Assembly: GCA_022410635.1 (NCBI GenBank)
Contig: JAJVDF010000165.1
Span: 1,124,434 to 1,188,433, forward strand
Length of the DNA stretch: 64,000 nucleotides
Reading direction: 5' to 3'
Source of the DNA: Tretioscincus oriximinensis
Lineage: Eukaryota > Chordata > Lepidosauria > Squamata > Gymnophthalmidae
Every line of letters starts with the position of its first letter. The first letter of the stretch is position 1. A program made the translations under genes and the position numbers. Under the pieces are notes generated by a model. That model saw only the letters and a program-made list of their open reading frames with translations. It did not search any database and had not been told where the DNA came from. Shown piece by piece: positions 15,050 through 24,400 of the stretch.

Positions 15050-16890
15050 CACAAATAAATGATAGTACTTCTGAAAAATCACCTACTGCTTGAGAATGAA
15101 CATTTGAGGACTTACAGCACTTATTCTGAATCCGAAATTATTAATTATAATTTTTATTCTCCTTGTCTTTTACATTTATACATCATTCATCAGGAAACAC
15201 CAACCAAGGCATTGCCCTATGTTGATAACGCTGTTAAACCTTTCTACCAGCTTCAAACTGAGTATAAAGATATATTAAAACCAACAGTTATTGAACAGTG
15301 GCTTGAAGGAGCTGTCACTAGTAGCACACAGAAGTAAGTGAAAATACAGCCAAACTTCATGAAACAATTGCTAACTGCATAATGTATTGATTAGTTTCAA
15401 AAATGTAATTGAAGAGCTGGGTAATCTTTTTTTTTGGCTTAACTCATTTGGTTTTTCATTTGATATGATGGAAATGAAACCAGGAATTCTCCTATTAAGC
15501 ATTGTTTCACTCCCCGACCCCCAAACCAGGAAACCATGGTTAACAAATACTAAAGTAAACCAGGGTGTCAGTCCAACTCCATCTTATATATGCGTTTTTG
15601 ACTTAACTGCTTTTGTAAGAACAGATATTTTGTAGCTATTTCATTGGTTTATATTTCTCTTCATCCAATGAACCCAGGATGTGACAGATGAGGGTTTTGT
15701 CGCCGCCTTCTTGAGACTGATTGATGGTCCATTGTGTGAGACAGAATGCAAGACTAGTTTGGGCTGTGGTCCAATCCGGCAGGGCTCCTTTTATGTTCTT
15801 ATAGTGGATCAAATCAGTGTTTCTAAATGTTAACTCTCTGTCTGCAAAAGGCTTCCATGGTAACTATTGGTTTCTTTGCTTAGGTACTTTGAGACAGTAT
15901 CAGATATTCTGAATTCTGTGAAGAAAATGGAAGAAAGTCTGAAACGGCTAAAGCAAGCCAGGAAGACTGTGACTGCAAATAGTACTGCTTCAAATGGGGG
16001 CATGAGCGATGATAATAAAATTAGACTACAATTGGCTCTAGATGTGGAATACTTTGGAATTCAGGTAACATGGAGGAAAATCTTTTTTTAAAAATCTTTA
16101 TGAATAACAATAACAGATCATTTTTGTCCTCTGCCTGAAGTAAGTTACTGTTACTCAGTTCTTTTTATTCCCTTGACATTAAGCCTACGATTGCAGCTTT
16201 AAAATGTTTGTTTCCCCCAGTTTTTTCTTCTTTCTATATGTTTCCAGAAAAGCCCTACTGCTTCTTTCGATTTGATCTCGTATACCTTAACAGGGCATCA
16301 TTACTGTTTCTGCCAGCTAATACTTATGGGTAATGAAGCATATAGCAATCATCTTCCATGTAAAGTACAGAAACATTTTTTTAACATAACATAAAGTTTA
16401 ACTTCATTTATACTTACACCCTGCTCTAAGCCTGAAGGTCTCAAAGCATCTTAAACATTTTTAGAGTTATCATCCAAAGTGGGATTCATATTCCGGGATG
16501 TTTCTCAGACTTTAAAATGGAACATCTGGTCATATGAAGTTCGATCTTTCGTTTTCAATGGATTTTTATGGATGTCTATAGAAGTGCACATTTTCTAAAA
16601 AGGGCAACTGGACAAAATACCTATTTTAAAGATGGTCTCCAAGCTAGAAAACACAGATTATATATGGGATGAGTGTTCTAATGCACTGTAGTCTCTTTAA
16701 GCTTGTTTGAGCCACTTACAGTGATTAAATAAGCACTTTCTGCTTTTACTTACAAAAATTGTTTTTAAAAAAATCCAATTTGTTTTAGGTACAGAAGATG
16801 GGTTTGCAACTGAGCAACATCGAATCCTTTTCAGCTCTTTCAGGACTTGTTCAAGCTGCCAGGGATCAGGTATCTGCAGAGCAAACATGA
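401..16890 (+). CDS. COG2: COG2, conserved oligomeric Golgi complex subunit 2 (5' end outside window)
   Basis: COG2 belongs to lobe A of the COG tethering complex, which captures retrograde vesicles at the Golgi and supports recycling of glycosylation enzymes. Coding exons: 401-509, 1495-1674, 2788-2912, 5898-6024, 7700-7839, 10037-10098, 11601-11752, 12360-12557, 13953-14025, 14463-14605, 15194-15333, 15884-16064, 16789-16890. All introns are GT/AG, phases agree, and the joined frame gives 576 residues plus a stop with no break. Recognisable stretches include ERIATEFNQLQFHAVQSKG, IIRHCLRTYATIDKT, NKLLEFVPLHCRLLREVTGG, SVKKMEESLKRLKQARKT and GGMSDDNKIRLQLALDVEY, which I know from vertebrate COG2. 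The full protein is about 740 residues, so roughly 160 N-terminal residues, including the N-terminal helical region, lie upstream. The C-terminal helical domain is complete. Introns run from about 0.4 to 3 kb and carry SINE, CR1 and mariner-like repeats. It is convergent with AGT. Identity is very secure. Confidence 0.97.
1495..1674 (+). CDS. COG2: COG2 exon
   Basis: Acceptor is tatcatag and donor GAG|gtaaga; 180 bp, phase 0 at both ends. It encodes 60 residues with the signature QQSLEGLLLEGLQTSNIDI, the strongest single match to COG2. Confidence 0.96.
1872..2060 (-). mobile_element. 5'-truncated type A SINE (reverse)
   Basis: Starts with the reverse-complement (AAG)n tail and keeps the 3' body (TTACAAGGGTATTTTGCCCG, TCTTCCCCACCAGGCT). 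The tRNA head is missing. Lies in a COG2 intron. Confidence 0.7.
2788..2912 (+). CDS. COG2: COG2 exon
   Basis: Acceptor is ttccgacag and donor CAAG|gtaatt; 125 bp, leaving two bases of a Ser codon. It encodes VIVEQYVQSHPNGLQTMYNK onward to the TGGGI segment. Confidence 0.95.
2942..2980. repeat. Compound ATT/TTG microsatellite
   Basis: (TAT)n passes to (TTG)n, 30 bases after a COG2 exon donor. Confidence 0.85.
5898..6024 (+). CDS. COG2: COG2 exon
   Basis: Acceptor is aatattgcag and donor GAG|gtaatc; 127 bp. It completes the split Ser codon and encodes DKGNIVPGYDFLVNSVWPE... through NPGNPEAFHE. Confidence 0.95.
6761..7507. mobile_element. Possible 750-bp non-autonomous DNA element
   Basis: The left end AAGGCTGCGTCCACC and the reversed right end TTAGGGTGCATCCAGATG are similar. 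This GC-richer block stands out in the COG2 intron between 6024 and 7700. The ends are only partly complementary. Confidence 0.35.
7700..7839 (+). CDS. COG2: COG2 exon
   Basis: Acceptor is tatcttcag and donor AAG|gtcagt; 140 bp. It encodes KYTVSMDFVRKFERQCGSQA and then KWNLPVYFQI, ending two bases into an Arg codon. Confidence 0.95.
9128..9434 (+). mobile_element. tRNA-headed SINE, type A
   Basis: The head carries an A-box-like TAGCTCAGTCG and a B-box-like GGTTTCGAAGCC. The body has CTAGCCTGTAGCTCTAGCC, and the tail is a TTCTTCTTC repeat. It lies in a COG2 intron and resembles squamate tRNA SINEs. Confidence 0.75.
9656..9706 (-). mobile_element. Isolated retroposon 3' tail
   Basis: (TTTA)n/(TTAA)n followed by TATACTTACACCCAAAGTTC and CAGGGTGGCC: only the 3' end of the type B SINE or partner LINE, in reverse. 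Confidence 0.5.
10037..10098 (+). CDS. COG2: COG2 exon (62 bp)
   Basis: Acceptor is tttgtttag and donor CCAG|gtaaca. This short exon encodes RFREIAGAFEAALSNGLEEA plus a Pro and one base of an Ala codon. It is identified by splice signals and phase as well as by similarity. Confidence 0.93.
10979..11259. mobile_element. TA-flanked inverted-repeat element (Tc1/mariner or Tigger-like)
   Basis: The ends CAGTGATACCTCGGTTCTCG and their exact reverse complement are flanked by TA on both sides (10977-10978, 11260-11261). It has no coding capacity, 281 bp and two 27-bp tandem units at 11052-11105. Non-autonomous; family is inferred from the TA duplication and end sequence. Confidence 0.8.
11601..11752 (+). 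CDS. COG2: COG2 exon
   Basis: Acceptor is ctcttgtcag and donor GAG|gtaagc; 152 bp. It encodes AESPYCLLATHVAWTSLKKC and then FLPLLTHRLWKLSLQIIARY, matching the conserved W/R-rich segment. Confidence 0.95.
11836..12010 (+). mobile_element. CR1-like LINE 3' end with nested insertion
   Basis: Carries GGTGGGCCTCTGTGTGAGAC, AGAATGCTGGACT...AGATGGG and a terminal CTTATGTTCTTA octamer repeat, as CR1-type 3' ends do. A 50-bp insert splits it at the GGACT site (see findings). Confidence 0.65.
12360..12557 (+). CDS. COG2: COG2 exon with the variable linker
   Basis: Acceptor is tgattacag and donor TGG|gtaagt; 198 bp, 66 codons, phase 0. It encodes a Ser/Glu/Pro-rich linker (GSKEPPLSIHSEDQGNESC) followed by the conserved AQLVLVGADLD. 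The linker is the least conserved part of the family, so boundaries rest mainly on splice sites and phase. Confidence 0.9.
13953..14025 (+). CDS. COG2: COG2 exon, start of C-terminal helical domain
   Basis: Acceptor is attcttttccag and donor ACAG|gtaaaa; 73 bp. It encodes LPELLEIIKPKLETISFKNI and four more residues, ending with one base of a Gly codon. Confidence 0.95.
14463..14605 (+). CDS. COG2: COG2 exon
   Basis: Acceptor is ttttcttaatag and donor AAG|gtattt; 143 bp. It encodes GALEDSKASLLSCWPTLNSK then KSALEIPRLYRRTNK, strongly conserved at its end. Confidence 0.96.
15003..15049. repeat. Compound TG/AG microsatellite
   Basis: A (TG)n run passes directly to (AG)n in a COG2 intron. Confidence 0.9.
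15194..15333 (+). CDS. COG2: COG2 exon
   Basis: Acceptor is cattcatcag and donor GAA|gtaagt; 140 bp. It encodes ETPTKALPYVDNAVKPFYQL then VIEQWLEGAVTSSTQ, leaving AA of a Lys codon. Confidence 0.95.
15715..15802 (+). mobile_element. CR1-like LINE 3' end
   Basis: Short diverged copy (TTGTGTGAGACAGAATGCA, then GGCAGGGCTCCTTTTATGTT) just upstream of a COG2 exon. Confidence 0.55.
15884..16064 (+). CDS. COG2: COG2 exon
   Basis: Acceptor is tttgcttag and donor CAG|gtaaca; 181 bp. It encodes YFETVSDILNSVKKMEESLK and the acidic NGGMSDDNKIRLQLALDVEY block. The ending YFGIQ differs slightly from the usual YLGEQ. Confidence 0.96.
16789..16890 (+). CDS. COG2: COG2 terminal exon
   Basis: Acceptor is ttgttttag. 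It encodes 33 residues (VQKMGLQLSNIESFSALSGL...) ending AEQT and a TGA stop at 16888-16890, the expected COG2 C-terminus. Confidence 0.96.
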   Translation, partial: VQKMGLQLSNIESFSALSGLVQAARDQVSAEQT

Positions 16891-17197
16891 TTCTTGGTAT
16901 CTGAATGAAAGAAGCCATTAGTCCCAAACAGGGTGTATTTCTTTTTTACTTTTCTCTCACCAAATGCCGTTTAGCAATGCTGTGGTTCCTAACAGTTCCT
17001 GGAGTAAGTAAATTTTATCTTGAGATAACTAAAGAAAGACTTGTTTTACCAAAAAGGAACGAAACTCAAAAGAAGAAGTTTAGTTTTCCATTATATGGAA
17101 GACAGTTTGTATGTTTGTAAACATTTTTCCACGGTGTGTGCTTTACTTTGATTGTAAATCTTATCATGTAGTAAAACTGATTTAATATAATTAAAAT

Positions 17198-17203
17198 AAT
17201 AAA
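17198..17203 (+). terminator. Candidate COG2 polyadenylation signal
   Basis: A canonical AATAAA lies about 310 bases after the COG2 stop and is followed by a T/G-rich tract near 17217-17235. It is the first canonical hexamer after the stop codon. Function is inferred. Confidence 0.5.
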
Positions 17204-17709
17204 TGTAAAAAGGAATGTTTTTTGTAACATTTTGCCACTGGGGAAGAGGAGATGTATTAAATCTATAACACACAATTGCAGGCATTTCATTATTTTCAGC
17301 TCTTTCTTTCAGGAATGCATATATCTGCTTTTAAAAAAGCATTATTCTAGAAATTTTCAGATCCGTACATTTCCTTCTGAATTATTCAGAAGGATCTTAT
17401 GAAAAAGGTGAGGATTTAAAAATTTCTAATTTTTTAACATATGCTGTATGTTTACGAACTCTTAAAAACAATCTGATTCAGAAAAAAATCTTTAACTTTA
17501 TGCATCTTTCCAAAGACTGTCCCAGAAAACTGAAGCTAGGGTTTTCTAGGATGCAAATTGTGTACTATATTATCAGCACAATTTAAAGCAACTGTCTTCT
17601 TCAGAATGAAAGCTCAGTCGAGATCAATACACGACCTTTGCTTGATGGATTTGTTTTGGACACAGCCACTGACTGAGTCACTGGTAACTTTGATGTTATA
17701 AAAACTTTC

Positions 17710-17805
17710 CAGTGCTTATATTTGCTGGCACAGTCTCATAGCACCTTGGAGTCTAACAAGAGAAACATTGGTGGCATAAGCCTTTATAGACTAAATCTAT
17801 AGTAA
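17710..17805 (-). mobile_element. Diverged hammerhead-like repeat (reverse)
   Basis: Reads GGTGGCATAAGCCTTTATAG then ACTAAATCTATAG: the reverse of the GAAAGCTTATGCCACC core with a stem (TATAGA/TCTATA). Preceded by GAGTCTAACAAG. Confidence 0.45.
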
Positions 17806-18089
17806 AATGTTATGAGACCAACAATGTGAAACTATACTGCTCAAAACAATTAAGTCATTTGTATTTGAGAAGATTCAAGGTCCTTGGTAAGACTCAAGGT
17901 GCTGTGCATTAGTTTGATACTAATCTTAATTCAGGTACAAGAAAAATGTAGGTCAGTTTGTGCTGCTGTATATAAATAATGCATTTTTAGCTACTTTCTA
18001 AAATACTAAGATGTGATAAGAGGGTTCAAATAATCTATGTCCAAAGCAACTTAAAAACAGATTAGAAATTATTTGTAGTCTGCCCCTTT

Positions 18090-18221
18090 CTCCCTGAGCA
18101 TCTGAAGAAGTAGACGTGTCTACGAAAGCTTATGCCACCCACTTTTCTCAAGTTAGTCTCAAAGTGCTGCTAGCTCCTTTGCTGGACTTTCTACTAGACT
18201 AACACGGCTATTTCTCTGAAA
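18090..18221 (+). mobile_element. Penelope-like repeat end with hammerhead-like core
   Basis: CTGAAGA (18102-18108), a five-pair stem with loop CGTG (18110-18123), GAAA (18124-18127) and GC-TTAT-GC follow in hammerhead order. The repeat continues with GTTAGTCTCAAAGTGCTGC and ends CTAACACGGCTATTTCTC. Class is inferred. Confidence 0.55.
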
Positions 18222-19674
18222 TTGACTACCTTTCTCCTTTGGACATTCTAGATTAGAAAATATGTATTAAAGATGGGATGAGATCACAAGGGACATACAC
18301 TCCTGTTTCCTTTGTGATGGAAGTGTTTTGATCAAGATTCTCCCTCCATATTAAAACCCTGTCTAAGTAGGTTTTACAGAACATTTATAAAAACCTGTAG
18401 AGTACCTGATTTGCTTGGGTATATGGCTTGTATGTTTGCCTACAATCTCAGATGTATTTATTACACTTTCAAATGTATGCCTACGTTGATATTAGAGTTA
18501 TATCATCAAAATCACAGAATTCATGAAGGAGCTACTTGATGATATTCCCAAAGAGGCCATGTCCCTCCATGAATGATAAGACCAGATATCATAAGGGTCC
18601 TATCCATTTACTATATACACATCCCACTTCTAGAGTTTCTAGACTAAGCAATTAACTTTTTATTGTATTTAGAAAACATATAATCTAAAATGTTAAAGCT
18701 AATGAAGCTTCTTAGTCATGATGTTTTTGTAAAAGATTATTATGAAAATGTGAATCAGAGTGATTTGATTTTGGAAGCCTTACTTTATAGAGAAGTCATC
18801 TTACTGTCTTAGAAATCTCTAGACCACACAATCCAATCTGGCCAGAAACATTAATTAGAGTTATATATTATGAAATAATATTGTAATAAATGTATTTCAT
18901 TCTCAGCAGGATGCCTTGCTGCTAAGTAGATGCTAATTTGCTTCTTTTTGATGCCTTCTAATGTGAAGATTAGAAAGCAGGTTGGACCACTTAAAAGCAG
19001 AGGCAGATTTCCCTTGCTTCCCGCAGCTGCCTCCCGTGGGCTTCACAGTATGCTATTACTTTGTAATCCCCCACTCTGGGTATCTATTTATTTTTAAATC
19101 TTCAGCCCTGAAGAATGAGTTTAGTCTGGGCTTTTTTCTGGACTAAAGCAGATGGGCTGCAGCTCCATTCGGCAGGACTCATTTCAAAGTATTGGTCAAT
19201 TCCCATCCATTCTCATGAAGAAACACTTAACTCCTGCTACAGATCAGAAATATTTTATTCATACCTGATCCTCTTTTCATGGAACTTGAAATAAATTTGT
19301 GGCAGCTGTGCTTCATTAAATTTGTTTAATTTGTATATCACATTTTCACACAGTTCAGTTAACCATGCCTTTTAGGCACTTCACAGATTTTATCAGTAAA
19401 ATACACAACATTGTACTAACATTTAAAAAAAAAGTTTGAAAAGCAGACTAGCCTTCTGGAATCAGCATAGCCGCATCGCAAGGTAGCATAAGATCAAGAA
19501 CAACCTCAACAGTACTAAAACTCAGCAAAGAGGGAAATAGATTTGTTAAAATAACCTCATCCTAATACCATAGTTATTGAAAAGTTTATTCTCTATGCAT
19601 TGTAAGCTCTATGCTTTGGTATCATAGGTAAAATGGCAGGAGACAATTGGCAGGACTCTTGAAATACCATTTGC

Positions 19675-19825
19675 AGGGAGTCACGAACAGGAGCAGCATA
19701 TTTTGCTTTCCTCTGTTTGGACTGCCCAGGTGCATCTGGTGGGCCTCTGTGTGACATAGAATGCTGGACTCGATGGGCTGTGGCCTGATCCAGTATGGCT
19801 CTTCTTATGTTCTTATGTTCTTATA
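19675..19825 (+). mobile_element. CR1-like LINE 3' end
   Basis: Well kept end: GGTGGGCCTCTGTGTGACAT, GGACTCGATGGGCTGTGGCC, TGATCCAGTATGGCTCTTC and repeated TTATGTTC octamers. Confidence 0.7.
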
Positions 19826-20783
19826 TATATCTAATTAGGTTATTGTGGACATCCAGAAGATTAAAAAAAACTAAAAAAAACTCCAGATCATTATCTATAA
19901 TAAAGTCTGAATTTTGATAAGTGAACAGGAAATTATGAAAGAATATCGTAAGATGATAATGTTAAGATTAAGAAGAATAGAAAACGTACGCTCCGCATTT
20001 CCATTTTCATAAAAATGCTAATGTCTTTTCATAAGACAAATTGCATGTGGAATCCTACAAGCCATAAATAGACTACTTAATAATTATACAATATTGTTAG
20101 ACTAAGATCAGTTGTGAAAACTGTCCAGACAAGAGGAGTCTGAGGAAAATGATTTGTTCCTGAGACGTTTCGAGGATTATTCTTAGATCATAGTCACACT
20201 TTTACTTAAAGCCTCCTTCAGTTCTGATTCAGTCCAGAAAACACAGAGTCTAGTAAAAAAAGCAAACACAGGATCAAGTTCATTCTTCTGGACTGAAGAT
20301 AAAGTGAAGCAGGTTTGCAAGTAAAAATGTGACCATGGCCTTTCAGTAACACTGCATACATCATCTTTAAACTTGCAAGGATCTTAAGGTGGCATTTTGC
20401 CTGGCATCAGTTTTGTCTGATTTACAAATGCACTGAAAACAGGTGCTTTCCCAAAGAATGTGAATATTATGCCCTTTATATTAGTAGCAGTGGATCCATA
20501 TGAAATCAGTAACACATTTGTTTGTCATACATGCTGTTCTCTATCATTGAAGGGAAACCTGGGTGAACAGCACCCAGCTTGACCAGCTTGTGTTTTATTT
20601 CAGTCTGGATAATTTGCTTGGTTTGTCCAGATGTCATTCCAGCTTATTTTCAAACAATTCCACACCAACTGATATACCTGATGACCCTCCCTTTCACCTG
20701 CTAATGTGAACAACTTGCGTGGTTCAGCCCCAAGACTTCTAAGTTAACAGTATTTTCCTAAGGTTGTGTGTATTCTGTGACAT

Positions 20784-21090
20784 AGAAGAAGAAGAACTCG
20801 GTTCTTATACCGCGCTTTTCTCACCTTTCAAAGGGACTCAAAGCGGCTTACAAGGATATATTTTGCCCGAAGGCTTCCATTCTATCTTCCCCACCAGGCT
20901 GTGGTGGTTCCCATGTATCTACTTGCAGTCAGTTGCAATTTCTTGCAATTCATGCTTTCGAATAGCTGGGTTGGCTAGAGCTACAGGCTAGTGGAAGGTG
21001 CTCACCCCTCCCCACGTCCCACACAGGGCTTCGAAATCCGATCTCCCAGGCGAGAGACGAATTCCTAAGCGACTGAGCTATCCGTGACTG
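20784..21090 (-). mobile_element. Full type A SINE (reverse)
   Basis: Reverse-complement copy with the AAG-rich tail at its left, and the tRNA head with CGACTGAGCTATCCGTG at its right. It lies just downstream of the AGT stop, in the same orientation as AGT. Confidence 0.75.
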
Positions 21091-21275
21091 TGTACAGTGA
21101 GTTTTATCGTTCAGGAGGAAATAGCCAATACCCTCCTTAAAAAATATGCTATTAAACAGCATCAATTTCTGACTCAAAATACTTAATGAAACTAAGTGGT
21201 TCAATAAAATACAGTTGCTAAGTAAAGGAAAAGCTAAAAATCAATTCTAGAAAACTTATAATTTCTTGTAGAATT

Positions 21276-21452
21276 TCATATTCCTTGAAGGGGATTGGTT
21301 ATTCTGCCAAAGTAAAGCAGCGACTTATCTTCATAGAATGCAAATAGGAATGGCTCGTTAAACGTTATTTTCAGTCTCTCTGTAGTTTCATTTTCTTCTG
21401 CTGGATGCACTATACCACCAGGAACGAGCTGAAAAAATTGCTGGTTTATTAT
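21276..21452 (-). CDS. AGT: AGT exon 5 (C-terminus)
   Basis: Acceptor is ctccctccag and the first codon is ATA; 58 codons and a TGA at 21278-21276. It encodes IINQQFFQLVPGGIVHPAEE and the serpin-signature-like FNEPFLFAFYEDKS, ending in LQGI. Confidence 0.95.
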   Translation of the reverse strand: MINQQFFQLVPGGIVHPAEENETTERLKITFNEPFLFAFYEDKSLLYFGRITNPLQGI

Positions 21453-24400
21453 CTGGAGGGAGGAGAAAAAGAACACAAATATCTGATAATCTGATTCAGC
21501 AGGACATAATAACCAATAAAAAGCTCTTTAACATTTGTGAGTGAGGTTTTGATGCAATATGGAAGTAGTTACCTCTGTATTGCATCAAAGGGTGCTGTAA
21601 TCCACACTTCTTTATTCTACAAAAACATGATTCAAATGCAATTGTGGGGATCCAATTGTGGGAGCATTAGCAAGGGCTGCTATTTTTTCAACTAATAGTT
21701 TTACACAGCTTCTGTAGCCCAATGTCGAGCTCTTACACTATTATGGCATCACGTGGCTATCACCTGTGAGAGCTGTCGAGACTTTCCATTCCTTGCAATC
21801 CTGTTTCGTTTTTTCCTGTTGAATTTTTCCTGTTGAGTAATCCATATTTGCAGCCTCAAACTTGGGCGAATTAAAGGAAAAGTTTATTTTTGAATTTGCC
21901 CACCTGACTACAAGGGGAGCCAGAAACCAATGACAGTACAGATACAGTTCAGCCAATCACAAGCTAGGATTTACAGCAGGGCTTCCTGGGGGATGTAGGC
22001 AAATTTATAGGAAGGAAAATTATTTCTCCATGCCTGTGACTATGAATGATACTATAAGCCCTTTTTAGCACTATGTATAGAAATAGCGCTTCAAAAGGCA
22101 GCTAACTGGATACACCCAAAGTCTTGCTTACCAATTTCAAAGGGATCAACAGGGGAACAGCAAATTGCCATTCAGCCCTGGGTAATATCCCCCGTACCAG
22201 TCATAAATGGCTTACAAACAAAAATATTCAAAGTATAAGGGGCAGCAGCAGGATCTTTTATGGGATAGAGTCCACAACCTGAAATGCTTTTTCCTCAGTT
22301 GTTGGTGGAATGCTTGGTTTTCTACCATTAGATACCTATCAATATGTACAGTCGTTTTCATTGCTTTCAACTACGATTTGAATTTTTGTAAATCACTTTG
22401 AAAAAATTTATATCAAACAGTGGCTTTAAAATGTTTTAATAAATAAATAAATAAATACGTAACCCTGTAGCAGTGGAAAACGTGCTTTGTTTCTGTGTTT
22501 CATTTTGACCAAACACTGGCATAGAATGAACGCTTCATGATAGAAGTATGAAGCAGGGATAAGAGGGCTGAAAACAGTCAAGTGAGATGTGAGGCAATGG
22601 GGTTAATTCTCATGAAAGGGCAAATGAGAGCCTAATGAATTTATACTGCTTTCATGCTAAATACAGGAACATGTAGAGTTTCCTTCCACCAAAGTAACCT
22701 AAATGTGATCATGGTTAAAGTGTTTTGTTGCCCTGCCCTCCTGCTAAACCTGGCTGCTTTTGTGGTTTCAGGTACTGTTAGCAAGACATATAGTGGCTCT
22801 GCTTCACCTTTAAGTATGCCATTACCAAGTCTCCTTGCCCTCCAAGCTTGGATACAGCAGACACGTGTGCAAATGTGGGGAATTTTGCCATAGGAAATGC
22901 CACAGCAAAAAGTGGCTTCAGAGCCGCAATAGTTCTTTTGCACGTGGCGATATTCCCCTTGGAGAAGATTGAACTCTCAGAGTGTGATGCTGTGGAGACC
23001 GGCAGACCACAAGGCACCTTGAAAGCTCTAGAAATGGGCTCGACATTTTCTGTCCTGAAAGGACTGAAGTAAAACGATACCTTTCCAATAGTCAGGTCGT
23101 CGGCACTGAGCAACCTGAGAGTAGCATTACTTCCAAGCAAATCAGGCAGTTGTAATTCCTCAAGATGTTCCTGAAGATTGTAAATAGTTTGGGAGGCCAC
23201 AATTGGCAGCGTCAGACATATTTCCCTGCAGAAATGATAGGAAGATGTTATGGAATAGTTACTTTCTTTCCCTCAAATGGTTTGAGGGATCTTTGACTCT
23301 TTCTGCACTAGGCCTTTGATCTTTGACTCTTTCTGCACTAGGCCTTTTTCGTTTCAGGAAAGGGAGCAGACTTATTTTGGAAGGCCAATTGGCAAAAGGC
23401 CCATTAAACCTCTTCCTGCAATAAAATAAAGCTCACAGAAAAACCCTTTGGCCCTGTTATACACGTTTTTAAATCATCTTCAGTCCTGTGTGCATTAAGC
23501 AGCTTGATCCTCATTAGAAATGGAACGTGTGCTGGTATGCAAACATCAAAACCTTGTGGCCCCTAGCATCACAATCACAGGTTGCATTTAGTTTACATTA
23601 GCATAGCCTCCATATTCAACAGTAATTTTGTCAGGCCAGCTCCAAATTAAAATACTCAGCAGCTTTGGAGCTGTCCTGAATCCTCTGGATCCAAGCTGCT
23701 GCAACAACACTAATTCTCCTTCACCAGCAAGATCCATCCTACAAGCTAACCCACCAGTGTTAATGCACATTAGGCAATGAAGGGCACATTAACATGCTTC
23801 TTTACTAATGCGCTTTTACAACCCTTCTAGTGCGTATTAGCATTATTCCAATGCAGACAATGTGGACTAGTGAATTCCTTAATACGCTTTACCACGCTTG
23901 TGCAAAAAAGGTCAAAGTGCATTCAAAGCCCCTGCCCTGGGTGCTTTTTCCTTGAAATGTAAAAATGTCCCATGTGTATGTGTGAACATGGCCAGATTAT
24001 CCCTCTGAATTGTTTCTGGACCGTCAAGATTGTTCTTCTAAGTAATCAAAATCCCACATACCTTGGTAAAAGGTTTTCTGACCATTGTTGGGAAGGTTGC
24101 AAGGTATATTGTTTTTCAATACTGGCCAAATCATGGTGGTTGAGAGGCTTCAAAAGTAGTAGAAATATACCCTCGCTGATAGGTATTTTGATCACTGTAA
24201 CGTTCAGCTTCTTATCATCTTTATATTGAAAGTTTCCACAGAGGCTCATCATGGGTAGAGTAATATTTTTTTCCGGATTCAGCCAGAATTCCTGAAGCTC
24301 CTTCACTGGGAAAGCTGCCTTCAGTGACACTGAGGAAAGAATAGAGAAACCACTAGGCTGCATACATTGGCTGAATTCAGTCGGCTAGTACAGGGACCAT

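Larger units (their letters stand above)
16891..21275. other. COG2-AGT convergent intergenic region
   Basis: I see no supported gene here. After the likely COG2 3' UTR it holds hammerhead-like repeat fragments (about 17710-17805 and 18090-18221), a CR1-like 3' end (19681-19825) and a reverse-oriented tRNA-headed SINE (20784-21090). AGT transcription ends somewhere in its right part, but I see no clear polyadenylation hexamer for AGT. Confidence 0.7.

Noticed and set aside
22778..23080. Continuation of the AGT exon 4 frame by about 100 codons
   Set aside because: Angiotensinogen similarity stops at the AAAG|gtatcg donor at 23081 and resumes in exon 5, so this part is intron.
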